From NCBI GenBank assembly GCA_963836005.1, contig CAWIHS010000005.1, positions 496,001-560,000 of the forward strand: 64,000 nt of DNA, read 5' to 3'. This DNA comes from CAWIHS01 sp963836005 (GTDB taxonomy: Bacteria; Pseudomonadota; Gammaproteobacteria; GRL18). A program made the translations under genes and the position numbers. Under the pieces are notes generated by a model. That model worked only from the letters and a program-made list of their open reading frames with translations, made no database searches and was not told the origin of the DNA. How positions within the stretch are numbered: position 1 is the first letter of the stretch; every line of letters begins with the position of its first letter. This document shows positions 1-8,470 of the stretch, one piece after another.

Positions 1-21
1 CTAGCTCATCATTAACAGAAC

Positions 22-44
22 CCGGTTTAAAAACCGGTTTTTTT
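22..44 (+). terminator. Rho-independent terminator of an upstream gene
   Basis: An inverted repeat CCGGTTT/AAACCGG is followed directly by a T run on the + strand. It would end a + strand transcript entering from outside the window. On the minus strand there is no T run after the stem, so it is not an obvious terminator for the usp gene. Confidence 0.6.
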
Positions 45-66
45 AATAGATGAGTCATCGAAAAGC

Positions 67-546
67 TTATTCCAGCCTTGAACGTATAGCCAGCACGTCA
101 CATTTGGCATGATGCAAGATTGCATTTGCAGTTGAACCGAGCAGCAATTCAAGTCCGTTGCGCCCATGTGAACCACATACAATCAGATCACTTTGGTATT
201 CATCGGCAAGGCGCAGTATTTCTGTTTTAGGAATTCCCACCACAACCTCAGTTGAGCAATGTCCGATGCTCTGCCCTTGAGCATTCCCGGCTGACAAATC
301 AGCGAGTAATTTATCCATCCGTTGCTGAGCAATCTGTAACAGTTCTTTTTCATCGATAAGGAGATTTTCAACGCCTGGATAATACAGCGGGTCATACAGA
401 GTATTGACCTGATAAACGTACTCCACCACATGCACCAGCAGCAAGCTGGACAGTTTGCCATCCGCAGCATCAAGCGCTTTTTGACAAAGTCTTAAAGAAT
501 CTTCAGATAAATCAACGGCAACGATGATGTGTTTATAATGACTCAT
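67..546 (-). CDS. Universal stress protein, UspA family
   Basis: A 159-residue single-domain Usp protein of normal length. The N-terminus (HIIVAVDLSEDS) is the usual first beta strand with the conserved Asp. The C-terminus holds the nucleotide-binding pattern G-x2-G-x9-G-S: GSHGRNGLELLLGST at about residues 126-140. Proteins with this motif are usually the ATP-binding type of cytoplasmic stress protein. It is transcribed away from rnd, and the 239-bp gap between them holds two miniature repeats, one only about 20 bp upstream of this start. The family is certain; which physiological stress it answers cannot be read from the sequence. Confidence 0.93.
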   Translation of the reverse strand: MSHYKHIIVAVDLSEDSLRLCQKALDAADGKLSSLLLVHVVEYVYQVNTLYDPLYYPGVENLLIDEKELLQIAQQRMDKLLADLSAGNAQGQSIGHCSTEVVVGIPKTEILRLADEYQSDLIVCGSHGRNGLELLLGSTANAILHHAKCDVLAIRSRLE

Positions 547-573
547 AATACTCTCAACAGGGTTAAAATTTTC

Positions 574-615
574 GGAGCTACTCAGCGTATCTGAAATATT
601 GCACTCAGTAGTTAC
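574..615. repeat. Miniature inverted-repeat element, family A (42 bp)
   Basis: A short element with ends related to CTACTCAGCGTAT and CTCAGTAGTTAC. It is flanked by a perfect 8-bp direct repeat AAATTTTC (566-573 and 616-623), as expected for a target-site duplication. Its reverse complement matches the 42-bp copy at 18068-18109. It sits upstream of the usp start codon. Confidence 0.8.
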
Positions 616-693
616 AAATTTTCAATTTATAGAATTGATACACTGAGTTTAAATATAGGTTAGAATAACTGCAAGTAAACACATAAATTTTAG

Positions 694-764
694 ATAACTA
701 CTCAGCGTATCTGGAATAAATACCTGACAGCAAGCACGATCTTATAGATACGCTGAATAGTTTC
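694..764. repeat. Miniature inverted-repeat element, family A (71 bp)
   Basis: Terminal inverted repeats AACTACTCAGCGTATCT and AGATACGCTGAATAGTT enclose a short core. The flanking 8-mers AATTTTAG (686-693) and AATTTCAG (765-772) agree at 7 of 8 positions. Its right half matches the right half of the copy at 61620-61793. It ends about 20 bp before the rnd start codon, so it may contribute to the rnd leader. Confidence 0.82.
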
Positions 765-784
765 AATTTCAGAATCGCAAGCGC

Positions 785-1933
785 ATGCACATCGAATATA
801 TAGATACTAATGAAGCACTGGAAATTGCCTGTAAACGTTTTAGCCGCAGTGAATTCATTGCCATGGATACTGAGTTTATTCGCCAGCGCACTTATTTTCC
901 AATTCTCGCCCTGATTCAACTTTGCGACGGCAAGCATGTCAGCATCATCGATCCAGTCAATATCGATGATCTCAGTCCGCTGATGAATTTACTTTACGAT
1001 GAACATATTGAAAAAGTCATGCATTCGGCCCGTCAGGATATGGAAATCTTTTATCATATAAATGGCGAGCCGTTCAACCCGGTGTTTGATTCTCAAATTG
1101 CTTCCGCACTGATGGGTTATGGAGAACAGATAGGCTACGCAGCCCTGGTCAAACAATTGTTAAATGTCGAACTGGATAAATCTCAAACTCGCACCGACTG
1201 GCTGAAACGTCCGCTGAGCAAAGAACAAATCGCCTATGCCGCAGATGATGTCATTTATCTGGCACAGATTTACCCATTACAAAGCAGACATCTGATGCAT
1301 CAGGGCAGGTTGAACTGGCTGAAAAACGACTTTCAGTTTTTATCAGACTCATCAACTTATGCCCCTGACAAGGAAAACCTGTGGCGTAAACTCAAAGGCA
1401 TCAGAAAACTAAAACGTAAACAACTGGCAATTCTGAAGCCGCTTGCTGCCTGGCGCGAAACACAGGCGATCAGAGAGAATCGCCCCAGGCGCAGGATCAT
1501 GAGCGATGACAGTTTGATAGAATTATGCGTTAACCCGCCGCTTAACATGGCTGATTTGCACAATAACACCTGTCTTAATGCACATTTAATCAAACAATAC
1601 GGTCAACAACTGCTCACCCTGGTTGAGGATGGACTTGCAACGCCTGAAAAAGACTGGCCCGCTCAACCTGAAAGATATAAATTATCAAGTCAGCAGGAAG
1701 CCCTGACTGATTGTCTCACGGCCATTGTAAATTTATCGGCCGAAAAAAATAATATCAGCCCGCGCTGTCTGTGCAGCCGTAAAGATCTGGAGCAACTATC
1801 CTGCGGCAAACGGGATTTAGCTATTTTAAATGGCTGGCGGCATGAACTGGCTGGCCGGGATTTAGTACATTTTCTGCAGGGCAAGACCCGCCTGGAATAT
1901 CACTCAGGGCAATTGCTGCATGTGTTATCATAA
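785..1933 (+). CDS. rnd: Ribonuclease D
   Basis: A 3'-5' exoribonuclease that trims tRNA and other stable RNA 3' ends. The protein has 382 residues, the usual length. The DEDD nuclease domain comes first: MDTEF (D28, E30), HSARQDMEIF (D85) and AYAADDVIYLAQIY (about 150-163) carry the metal ligands. Two HRDC-type helical regions follow, at about 210-290 and 300-380. The ATG at 785 is the natural start because MHIEYIDTNEALE aligns with the family N-terminus, although the ribosome site is weak. The downstream DUF3549 gene starts 27 bp later on the same strand, so they may be co-transcribed. Confidence 0.95.
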   Translation: MHIEYIDTNEALEIACKRFSRSEFIAMDTEFIRQRTYFPILALIQLCDGKHVSIIDPVNIDDLSPLMNLLYDEHIEKVMHSARQDMEIFYHINGEPFNPVFDSQIASALMGYGEQIGYAALVKQLLNVELDKSQTRTDWLKRPLSKEQIAYAADDVIYLAQIYPLQSRHLMHQGRLNWLKNDFQFLSDSSTYAPDKENLWRKLKGIRKLKRKQLAILKPLAAWRETQAIRENRPRRRIMSDDSLIELCVNPPLNMADLHNNTCLNAHLIKQYGQQLLTLVEDGLATPEKDWPAQPERYKLSSQQEALTDCLTAIVNLSAEKNNISPRCLCSRKDLEQLSCGKRDLAILNGWRHELAGRDLVHFLQGKTRLEYHSGQLLHVLS

Positions 1934-1960
1934 CAGTCTGACAAACTGTAAATTCATAGC

Positions 1961-3103
1961 ATGACCTCACTCAATAATATCAGTGATTTTTTTTCACGTA
2001 TCGGCTGTCCGTTTCAAGTTTATGAAATGGGCCGGCTTATTTTGCCCGTGTCTGCAGAAACATTTCTACATTTTGAACAAACTCAAACCACCTGGCCCTA
2101 TCCATTATTTCGACAGGCATGGTTTGCCATTTTGTTCTGGCTGTCGCAAAATGAGTCTGAGATATCTGCAAATACAGCTGATAAACATTATGTCTGGTTT
2201 TTAAAATTCCCGCTTGACGAACAGGGTAAATTAAATCAGACAGCACGTAACGATTTTATGCAGCAGCTTTTTTCTGCTCTGAATCAATACCTGGCTGACC
2301 CGCAAACCGATCCGATCAAAAAGTTTCAGTCACTGGAAACAGGCATGAAACACAATCCTTATGGATTTAAACCGAACCAGGAACGTATGGCCAGCTTCCA
2401 TTCCGCTGTCCATCAATATCTGCATTTACCCGGCTCACGGTTTTATAAACCTGCATTAGAGTATCTGACAGGTAAGAACGGCTTTGAACAATGGAATTTT
2501 GTCGGTTTCCAGGGACTGGCTGATGTGGCTGCTCGCCTGGATGAAACTTTCAACGGCACACCTGTTGAGCATATTGTTTCACAAGCAATGCAGCAGCTTC
2601 CTGACGAACCCTTGATAGCCCTGTTGCACTGCCTGGAAAACCATGCATTATCAGACTCATTAAGCAAGCAGATTGCTGCACGACTGCAGATTGAACTGGA
2701 GCAGGAACCTAAAAATACCAGCCAGCAGTTAAAGCTCAAATCAGCCATCATTGCAGCTTTGATCAGAGGCATCGCCCGCTCAAGAGACTCAAACGGCAAG
2801 CGTCAGGCATTGATACAGGTTATGCAGTCAGCATTTGCTAACGAGATCGAAATCATTGCTGCAATTTCAGCCAGATGCTGGCTGGAACTGCAGGATCCGG
2901 AATTACTCGCGCTCTTCCTGGAAGCTCTGGCTAAACAGGTTCTGGCCGATAAGACTTCTGGACAAAATGCTTTTAACGCGGTGATTAACGATTTAGTGTT
3001 CATCCCCGGTATGCGCAAAGTCATATTGAAGCAATTTCGTTCACCGGATCGTTCATCGACTTTAGTCAGGGCCATTGGCGCCTTTTTTAATCAGCTGAGC
3101 TGA
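1961..3103 (+). CDS. DUF3549 family protein
   Basis: A 380-residue protein that I recognise as DUF3549, a gammaproteobacterial family without known function. The N-terminus (ISDFFSRIGCPFQVYEMGRL) and the later segment ALEYLTGKNGFEQWNFVGFQ are typical. It has no signal peptide or membrane segment and looks largely helical in the C-terminal half, so it is probably cytoplasmic. It is followed after 3 bp by the srkA-like kinase gene, so the two are almost surely translated from one message. A DUF3301 gene faces them from the other strand. The function remains unknown. Confidence 0.85.
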   Translation: MTSLNNISDFFSRIGCPFQVYEMGRLILPVSAETFLHFEQTQTTWPYPLFRQAWFAILFWLSQNESEISANTADKHYVWFLKFPLDEQGKLNQTARNDFMQQLFSALNQYLADPQTDPIKKFQSLETGMKHNPYGFKPNQERMASFHSAVHQYLHLPGSRFYKPALEYLTGKNGFEQWNFVGFQGLADVAARLDETFNGTPVEHIVSQAMQQLPDEPLIALLHCLENHALSDSLSKQIAARLQIELEQEPKNTSQQLKLKSAIIAALIRGIARSRDSNGKRQALIQVMQSAFANEIEIIAAISARCWLELQDPELLALFLEALAKQVLADKTSGQNAFNAVINDLVFIPGMRKVILKQFRSPDRSSTLVRAIGAFFNQLS

Positions 3104-3106
3104 ACT

Positions 3107-4261
3107 ATGAAACAGATTAACCCGTTCACTGATCCCGACAATAATCCTCCAGACCCTACAGAACACAGTGATATAGTTCAGGCCGCTGGATTAAATCAGG
3201 ACTATTCAAAATTACTGCCCGACACCGTTCTTCAGGCGGTAGAAAGTTTGGGCTTTGTTTCCGATGCGCGTATATTGGCTTTAAACAGCTATGAAAACCG
3301 GGTCTATCAGGTTGGTATTGAAGCCCCGATTTCTGCCCTGGAAACGAACCCGCCAGCGAGTAAGGACAGCAGGGAATTAAATCCTGACCCCGTCATCAGC
3401 AAATTTTATCGTCCCAATCGCTGGACGGATGAACAGATACTGGAAGAACACCAGTTTTCTCTGGAATTGCAGGCCTTGGAAATACCCGCCGTTCCGCCGC
3501 TGGTGATAAAATCAGTTACACACCCTCATGAGAGTAACAGTTGCAGTACACTGTTTCGTTTTGGAGGCTACCGATTTGCATTGTTTACTCGTCAGGGAGG
3601 CAGAGCACCCGAATTTTCTGATCCGGAAAATCTTTACTGGCTGGGTAAATATATTGGCCGTATCCATGCAGTCGGCAAAATTGCCCGATTCAAATACCGC
3701 CCGGCGATATCTATTGAGTCTTTTGTCATTAAGCCGTCTACCTATATACTGGAGAACAATTTTATACCTGGCGAATTTACACGCTCCTATGAAGCAATTA
3801 TAGCGGATTTGCTTAAATATTTGGAAGCCAGCTTCAGAGCGGAAAATTTTAATTTTATACGCCTGCATGGAGACTGTCATTCAGGCAACATTCTCTGGAC
3901 CGATCAGGGTCCTCACTTCGTTGATTTTGACGACTGTCGTAGCGGGCCGGCGATACAGGATCTCTGGATGATGCTTTCTGGAGAGCCGCATGAACAGCAA
4001 CTGCAAATAAAAAAAATTTTACAGGGCTATGAACAATTTTGTGATTTTGATTATCGGGAACTGCAGCTCATTGAAGTATTGAGAACCATGCGTATTATTC
4101 ACTATGCCGGCTGGCTGGGCAAACGCTGGGATGATCCGGCTTTTCCTCTGGCCTTTCCCTGGTTCAACACGCCAACATACTGGGGTGAGCATATTTTACA
4201 ACTCAAAGAACAACTGGCTGCTTTACAGGAACCCGGCCTGCAACTTCAGGGCATTTTATAG
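3107..4261 (+). CDS. srkA: Stress response kinase A-like protein kinase (YihE/SrkA)
   Basis: A serine/threonine kinase of the aminoglycoside-phosphotransferase fold, close to E. coli SrkA (YihE). Visible motifs are LNSYENRVYQ and KFYRPNRWTDEQILEEHQF in the N-lobe, RLHGDCHSGNILW as the catalytic loop and FVDFDDCRSGPAIQDLWMM as the metal-binding segment. At 384 residues it is about 55 longer than the E. coli protein. The extra length is an N-terminal extension of about 30 residues plus an insert of about 20 residues between YQVG and ISKFYRP, within the nucleotide-binding lobe. It follows DUF3549 after 3 bp. Its last 16 bases overlap the convergent DUF3301 gene. Confidence 0.92.
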   Translation: MKQINPFTDPDNNPPDPTEHSDIVQAAGLNQDYSKLLPDTVLQAVESLGFVSDARILALNSYENRVYQVGIEAPISALETNPPASKDSRELNPDPVISKFYRPNRWTDEQILEEHQFSLELQALEIPAVPPLVIKSVTHPHESNSCSTLFRFGGYRFALFTRQGGRAPEFSDPENLYWLGKYIGRIHAVGKIARFKYRPAISIESFVIKPSTYILENNFIPGEFTRSYEAIIADLLKYLEASFRAENFNFIRLHGDCHSGNILWTDQGPHFVDFDDCRSGPAIQDLWMMLSGEPHEQQLQIKKILQGYEQFCDFDYRELQLIEVLRTMRIIHYAGWLGKRWDDPAFPLAFPWFNTPTYWGEHILQLKEQLAALQEPGLQLQGIL

Positions 4262-4554
4262 GCTCCCAGATCAATAGCCTCGAACATACTGCCGCTGAGT
4301 CTGACATGACCTGTGTATCGGTTATCGCCGTCACTGCTGAATTCAAATTCATAGGTTCTGCATAACTGAACAAAGCCATGAGGATGACGGCAAGGACGGA
4401 GCTTGATAACATCCAGGGTGTCATCCAGAAATTGCAAATCCAGTTTCAAACAGGCGTTTTTTGCAGCCTTGTGAGCTACTTCATAAGCAGTAACAGAATT
4501 CCACCAGAACCAGATCACTCCGGTGATAATTAAAAATACAATATAACTGTCCAT
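4246..4554 (-). CDS. DUF3301 family small membrane-anchored protein
   Basis: A 102-residue protein with one N-terminal hydrophobic segment (IVFLIITGVIWFWWNSV, about residues 5-21) and a small soluble domain with the family pattern CLKLDLQFLDDTL and RTYEFEFSSDG. I recognise it as DUF3301, of unknown function. It probably sits in the inner membrane. It converges on srkA with a 16-bp overlap of the 3' ends. DUF3301 and DUF3549 genes tend to lie near each other in gammaproteobacteria, which suggests a shared but unknown role. Confidence 0.85.
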   Translation of the reverse strand: MDSYIVFLIITGVIWFWWNSVTAYEVAHKAAKNACLKLDLQFLDDTLDVIKLRPCRHPHGFVQLCRTYEFEFSSDGDNRYTGHVRLSGSMFEAIDLGAYKMP

Positions 4555-4581
4555 AAATCCTCAAATAAATTAATAATAATC

Positions 4582-4610
4582 TTGCAAGAAATCATTTCTC
4601 AAGCTATGCT
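4582..4610 (+). promoter_or_regulatory. Probable sigma-70 promoter of the OmpA-family gene
   Basis: TTGCAA (4582-4587), a 17-bp spacer and TATGCT (4605-4610) form a near-consensus -35/-10 pair about 45 bp before the ATG at 4654. An AAGGG ribosome site lies 8 bp before that ATG. Confidence 0.55.
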
Positions 4611-4653
4611 ATAACATGATTTAACTAAATTTTTAAAAAAAAAGGGTATCATT

Positions 4654-5259
4654 ATGGCTATTAAAAAGCTATTTGCTGTGTCAGCTATCAGTTTAGCTGT
4701 TGGAATCATGTCTGCAACAGCGTTCGCTGAAGGTGATGGTTTTGTTGAAGATTACGTGACTAACCCCTATGGGGAAGTGTGGAAAAACAGTTATGGTGAA
4801 TGCTGGAGAGACCGTTTCCAGGATACGGATGTCAAACTCGAAGAATGCGGTTATGTTCCACCTGCGGAAGAAGTAGTTGCCGTTGCCGTCGTTTGTGAAG
4901 ATCAGGTGATTATTTCCGACCTGCTTTTTGGCTTTGACAGCGCCAAGTTAACCGAAGCAGATATTGCCAGTCTGTCTGATGAAGTCGCCTATGTCAGAAG
5001 AATAAACAACGATGAGTGTGATCGAGTCACCGGTGCAAGAATCGTAGGTCATACTGACAGCACTGGTCCAGCGGAATACAATCAGCAGTTATCTGAAAGA
5101 CGTGCCGCTGCTGTTAGAGATTATCTGGAAACTCAAGAAGGTGTAACAATTCGTATGGAAGCTGTTGGTATGGGTGAAGCAGACCCAATCGCTGATAACT
5201 CCACCAAAGAAGGTCGTGCTCTGAACCGTCGTGTTGTGATCGAGTTACTTTATAATTAA
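4654..5259 (+). CDS. OmpA-family outer membrane protein
   Basis: A 201-residue exported protein. Residues 1-25 form a signal peptide ending at AFA, followed by EGDGFVEDY. A short segment with the motif NSYGECWRDRFQD (about 48-60) is common in proteobacterial OmpA-like proteins. The C-terminal OmpA/MotB domain (about 85-200) has LFGFDSAKLTEADI, VGHTDSTGPAEYNQQLSERRA and NRRVVIE, the peptidoglycan-binding residues. There is no transmembrane beta barrel, so it is probably a periplasmic or lipid-associated wall tether rather than a porin. It has its own promoter and a strong terminator, so it is a single-gene unit. Confidence 0.9.
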   Translation: MAIKKLFAVSAISLAVGIMSATAFAEGDGFVEDYVTNPYGEVWKNSYGECWRDRFQDTDVKLEECGYVPPAEEVVAVAVVCEDQVIISDLLFGFDSAKLTEADIASLSDEVAYVRRINNDECDRVTGARIVGHTDSTGPAEYNQQLSERRAAAVRDYLETQEGVTIRMEAVGMGEADPIADNSTKEGRALNRRVVIELLYN

Positions 5260-5310
5260 TAGTGTAATATTAGCTTTATAGATTATAAAAATACTACTGC
5301 TGTTAAAAAA

Positions 5311-5343
5311 GTGTTGTCAATAAATTGGCAACACTTTTTTTTT
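5311..5343 (+). terminator. Rho-independent terminator of the OmpA-family gene
   Basis: The stem GTGTTGTCAA/TTGGCAACAC (one G-T pair) with a 4-nt loop is followed by nine Ts. It ends the transcript of the gene that stops at 5259. Confidence 0.85.
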
Positions 5344-5375
5344 GCCTTTTTCTGCCTGCTATAACACAACGATTC

Positions 5376-6146
5376 ATGTTGACCATAACAACTTCAAATC
5401 CTCAGCTTGAATCGCAGGCTCAGCAACTTGCCCTGCAATGGGGTTTCGCATATGCCCGCACAACTGAACATCATTTCTTTCTTGAATTAACCGACTCACA
5501 ATTACAATTAGTACAAAACGGTAAAAATGCTCCCGGTCCTGTTGCAGTCAATTTTATGTCCGGGCAAGCCACTTACAGAAGACGCTTTGGCGGCGGCAAA
5601 AGACAGACTCTGGCTAAAGCGGCGGGTTTATCATCAACGCCAGCACCGCTTATTTTGGATGCAACCGCCGGGCTGGGCAAAGATGCCTTTGTACTTGCCA
5701 GCCTTGGAGCTGATGTGATTCTACTGGAACGTTCAGCTGTATCTGCGGCACTCCTGGAAAATGGATTAGCAAGAGGCAGCAAAGAAAACCCAATAACTGA
5801 GATTATAAAACGTATGCATTTAATCCATGCTGACAGTCTGGCACTACTGCCCCAACTCAAAAAGCTTCAACTCCCTGAAACATTCTCTCGCCAGCCTGAT
5901 GTTATTTATCTTGATCCCATGTTTCCCCATCGTAGTAGAGGAGCACTGGTAAAAAAAGACATGCTGGCTTTACAACAACTGGTTGGCCCGGATAGCGATA
6001 GTGATCAGCTGCTGGAAATCAGTCTTAATGCAGCGCAGCAGCGAGTCGTGGTAAAACGCCCCATAAAAGCCAGCTATCTGGCCGACAACAAGCCTGCGTT
6101 TTCTTTGAGCATGAAAAAACATCGCTTTGATATTTACCTCACTTAG
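5376..6146 (+). CDS. rsmJ: 16S rRNA (guanine1516-N2)-methyltransferase
   Basis: An SAM-dependent methyltransferase that modifies G1516 of 16S rRNA. Motif I is ILDATAGLGKDAFVLASLGA, the acidic end of beta 2 is VILLERS, and the catalytic motif is VIYLDPMFPHR (DPMFP, typical of RsmJ). From the ATG at 5376 the protein has 256 residues, close to the roughly 250 of E. coli. A longer reading frame begins at a TTG at 5325, but that codon lies inside the terminator stem of the previous gene, so I reject it. It is a single gene between the OmpA terminator and the fabA leader. Confidence 0.93.
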   Translation: MLTITTSNPQLESQAQQLALQWGFAYARTTEHHFFLELTDSQLQLVQNGKNAPGPVAVNFMSGQATYRRRFGGGKRQTLAKAAGLSSTPAPLILDATAGLGKDAFVLASLGADVILLERSAVSAALLENGLARGSKENPITEIIKRMHLIHADSLALLPQLKKLQLPETFSRQPDVIYLDPMFPHRSRGALVKKDMLALQQLVGPDSDSDQLLEISLNAAQQRVVVKRPIKASYLADNKPAFSLSMKKHRFDIYLT

Positions 6147-6440
6147 CAGATTTGCCGTTAAGCAAAACATCCCAGCCTCATAGCCAGGTGCTTATGAACT
6201 AACGCTGGTCCCTCGTTACATAAGCTTGACCTGGAAGGATGTATGAAATGCAGTTTTTGCAAAAGTAATCATTTCTCCAGCACAGACACATGATGATCCT
6301 TATCTACATACGAATGTACCTGACTTTAGGCCTTGGCAAAACAAACAGGTCAATATACCCATTCCGGGGCGGAATTTTCATTTTTAACCCTGTGCAAAGT
6401 CTGCTAAAATCAGGAGTCTTTAATATTTGAATTAATAATT
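6147..6440 (+). other. Intergenic region before fabA with relic-like open frames
   Basis: No convincing gene. An ATG at 6243 with a GGAAGGA site opens a 16-codon peptide starting MKCSFCKSNHF (stop at 6291). In another frame, about 6246-6393, a 48-codon open stretch without a start codon reads like protein, ending in NIPIPGRNFHF. These could be remains of a decayed gene. A small hairpin ATTCCG/CGGAAT followed by TTTTCATTTTT (about 6361-6385) could act as a terminator. A TAAAAT hexamer near 6407 may be the fabA -10 box. Confidence 0.3.
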
Positions 6441-6956
6441 ATGAACAAACAAAGCTCTTTTACACGTGATGAATTACTGCAATGTGGTCACGGCGAACTC
6501 TTTGGCCCGGGCAACGCGCAATTACCTCTGCCCAATATGTTAATGCTCGACAGAATAGTAGAAATCAGTGAACACGGCGGTGCTTTCGGTAAAGGCGGCA
6601 TCATAGCTGAACTGGATATACACCCTGAGCTTTGGTTTTTTGAATGTCACTTCCCTGGAGATCCGGTCATGCCAGGCTGCCTGGGTCTTGATGCCGTATG
6701 GCAACTGGTTGGATTCTATCTGGGCTGGCTAGGCAATCCGGGGCGCGGTCGTGCATTAGGGGTGGGTGAGGTAAAGTTTACCGGACAGGTTCTCCCTACA
6801 GCGAAAAAGTTAACCTATAAAATAGATCTTAAGCGCGTGATAACCCGTCGTCTGATCATGGGTATCGCTGATGCACAGGTTGAAGTCGATAGTAAACAGA
6901 TTTACACCATGAAAGATTTACGCGTAGGCCTGTTTTCATCCACAGAGAATTTTTAA
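6441..6956 (+). CDS. fabA: 3-hydroxyacyl-[acyl-carrier-protein] dehydratase FabA
   Basis: A bifunctional dehydratase and trans-2/cis-3 isomerase that starts anaerobic unsaturated fatty acid synthesis at the C10 stage. The 171 residues match the E. coli length and align along nearly all of it. FFECHFPGDPVMPGC holds the catalytic His (H70), and LGLDAVWQLVGFYLGWLG holds the catalytic Asp (D84). The presence of FabA, rather than FabZ alone, supports gammaproteobacterial membership. No fabB lies beside it in this window. Confidence 0.97.
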   Translation: MNKQSSFTRDELLQCGHGELFGPGNAQLPLPNMLMLDRIVEISEHGGAFGKGGIIAELDIHPELWFFECHFPGDPVMPGCLGLDAVWQLVGFYLGWLGNPGRGRALGVGEVKFTGQVLPTAKKLTYKIDLKRVITRRLIMGIADAQVEVDSKQIYTMKDLRVGLFSSTENF

Positions 6957-7091
6957 CTTCTTAAACAGCGTTCAGCCTGAAAATTTTGCTTGCATGACAG
7001 GCTTTCTGCCAGGCAATTTATGCAAAATTTCAGGTGAACTCTAACTTCCTGCAACCACTTTGCTGCTTTTTCTGATACTGAAACTTGTAGC

Positions 7092-8459
7092 TTATTTCAG
7101 ACTGGCATGTGCTGCCGCCAGTCTGGCTACGGGTACTCTGGGTGCTGAACAGGAAACATAGTCCAAGCCGATTTTATCACAAAACTGGATTGATTGCGGA
7201 TGGCCGCCATGTTCACCACAGATCCCAATGCTCATGTCGGGGCGCTGTTTTCTGCCCCACTTAATGGCCAGCTCCATCAGCTTACCAACACCTTTGGTAT
7301 CCAGAACTTCAAACGGATTATCCTGTAAAATACCTCGCTCATTGTAAAGCGGCAGGAATTTATTTTCCGCATCTTCGCGCGAAAATGAAAAAGTCGCCTG
7401 ACTCAGGTCATTGGTACCAAAGGAAAAGAATTCAGCCTCTTCGGCCAGAGACTTGGCACGCATACAGGCTCTGACAACCTCCAGCATAGAACCAAACTGA
7501 TATTCCACTTTAAGGTTGTAACTTTTTTCCACTTCACTGTGAATGGTATCTGCCAGCTGTTTGATAAATTTTAACTCTTCAACCGTAGACACCTGAGGGA
7601 TCATGACATGTGGTTTCACGTCAATCCCCTGTGACACGCATTCTGCGGCTGCTTCCAGTATAGCCCGGATCTGCATTGAATAAATTTCAGGGAACGTAAT
7701 ACCCAGTCTGACCCCCCGATGTCCCAGCATGGGGTTGGTTTCATACAGGGCACGTACCTTTTTCAGCATGTTTTCCTTAACCTCGATAGCCTCTTCTACC
7801 AGGTGGGGCTCGATGAATTTTGGTACAGCCACCTGTTCAGAAACACGGCGAGCTTTATCGGTTTCCAACAGGCTCATAGTACCCGCAAGAACCGCTGCAC
7901 CGGCAGCAATATTACGCAACTGATGCAATTGACCAATTTCTCTTTGCAGCTGCTGTTCTGAAGGTAAAAATTCATGTATCGGCGGATCCAGCAAACGAAT
8001 CGTAACCGGAAGCGGAGACATGACTTGAAACACTCCCTTGAAATCGGCCCGCTGAATTGGCAGCAGTTGATCCAGCGCCTGTTGACGCTCTACTTTATCT
8101 TTTGCCACTATCATTTCAATCACAATTGGCAGCCGTTCAGAATCATTAAACATACGCTCGGTACGACATAAACCAATTCCCATGGCACCGAATTTAATCG
8201 CTTTAGCAGCATCTGCCGGCGTATCTGCATTGGCCATTACCTTGAGTCTTGCTTTTTCATCTGCCCAGCTTAATAAAATATTCAGTTCGGGTGTAAAATC
8301 GGCTTCCACCATCGGCATCTGTCCCTGATATACCTTGCCTGTGGTACCGTCCAGGGTGATCCAGTCACCTTCTTTGATGATCAGCTTGCCCATTTGCGCC
8401 TGACGCAAATTAACATCTACCAGTATCCCTTCAGCACCGGCGACACAGGGTTTACCCAT
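7092..8459 (-). CDS. ppdK: Pyruvate, phosphate dikinase, C-terminal part (downstream of a frameshift)
   Basis: This frame encodes the PEP/pyruvate-binding TIM barrel of PPDK, with GIGLCRTERMF, PQVSTVEELKF, SFGTNDLSQATFSFSRED, GICGEHGGHP and the catalytic cysteine in YVSCSAPRVPVARLAAA. The first ATG gives MGKPCVAGAEG. The frame is open further back to about 8489 and there encodes TSHAAVVARG, the phosphohistidine motif, directly before this Met. It therefore continues the protein begun by the frame at 8471-9844, displaced by one base. A complete product would have about 917 residues, normal for PPDK. Alone, this part lacks the catalytic His and the ATP domain, so it is not an independent enzyme. 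Confidence 0.93.
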   Translation of the reverse strand: MGKPCVAGAEGILVDVNLRQAQMGKLIIKEGDWITLDGTTGKVYQGQMPMVEADFTPELNILLSWADEKARLKVMANADTPADAAKAIKFGAMGIGLCRTERMFNDSERLPIVIEMIVAKDKVERQQALDQLLPIQRADFKGVFQVMSPLPVTIRLLDPPIHEFLPSEQQLQREIGQLHQLRNIAAGAAVLAGTMSLLETDKARRVSEQVAVPKFIEPHLVEEAIEVKENMLKKVRALYETNPMLGHRGVRLGITFPEIYSMQIRAILEAAAECVSQGIDVKPHVMIPQVSTVEELKFIKQLADTIHSEVEKSYNLKVEYQFGSMLEVVRACMRAKSLAEEAEFFSFGTNDLSQATFSFSREDAENKFLPLYNERGILQDNPFEVLDTKGVGKLMELAIKWGRKQRPDMSIGICGEHGGHPQSIQFCDKIGLDYVSCSAPRVPVARLAAAHASLK

Positions 8460-8470
8460 TCCCCGGGCAA

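Noticed and set aside
5325..5375. N-terminal extension of RsmJ from a TTG codon
   Set aside because: The TTG lies in the terminator stem of the previous gene, and the extra residues are encoded by the T run.
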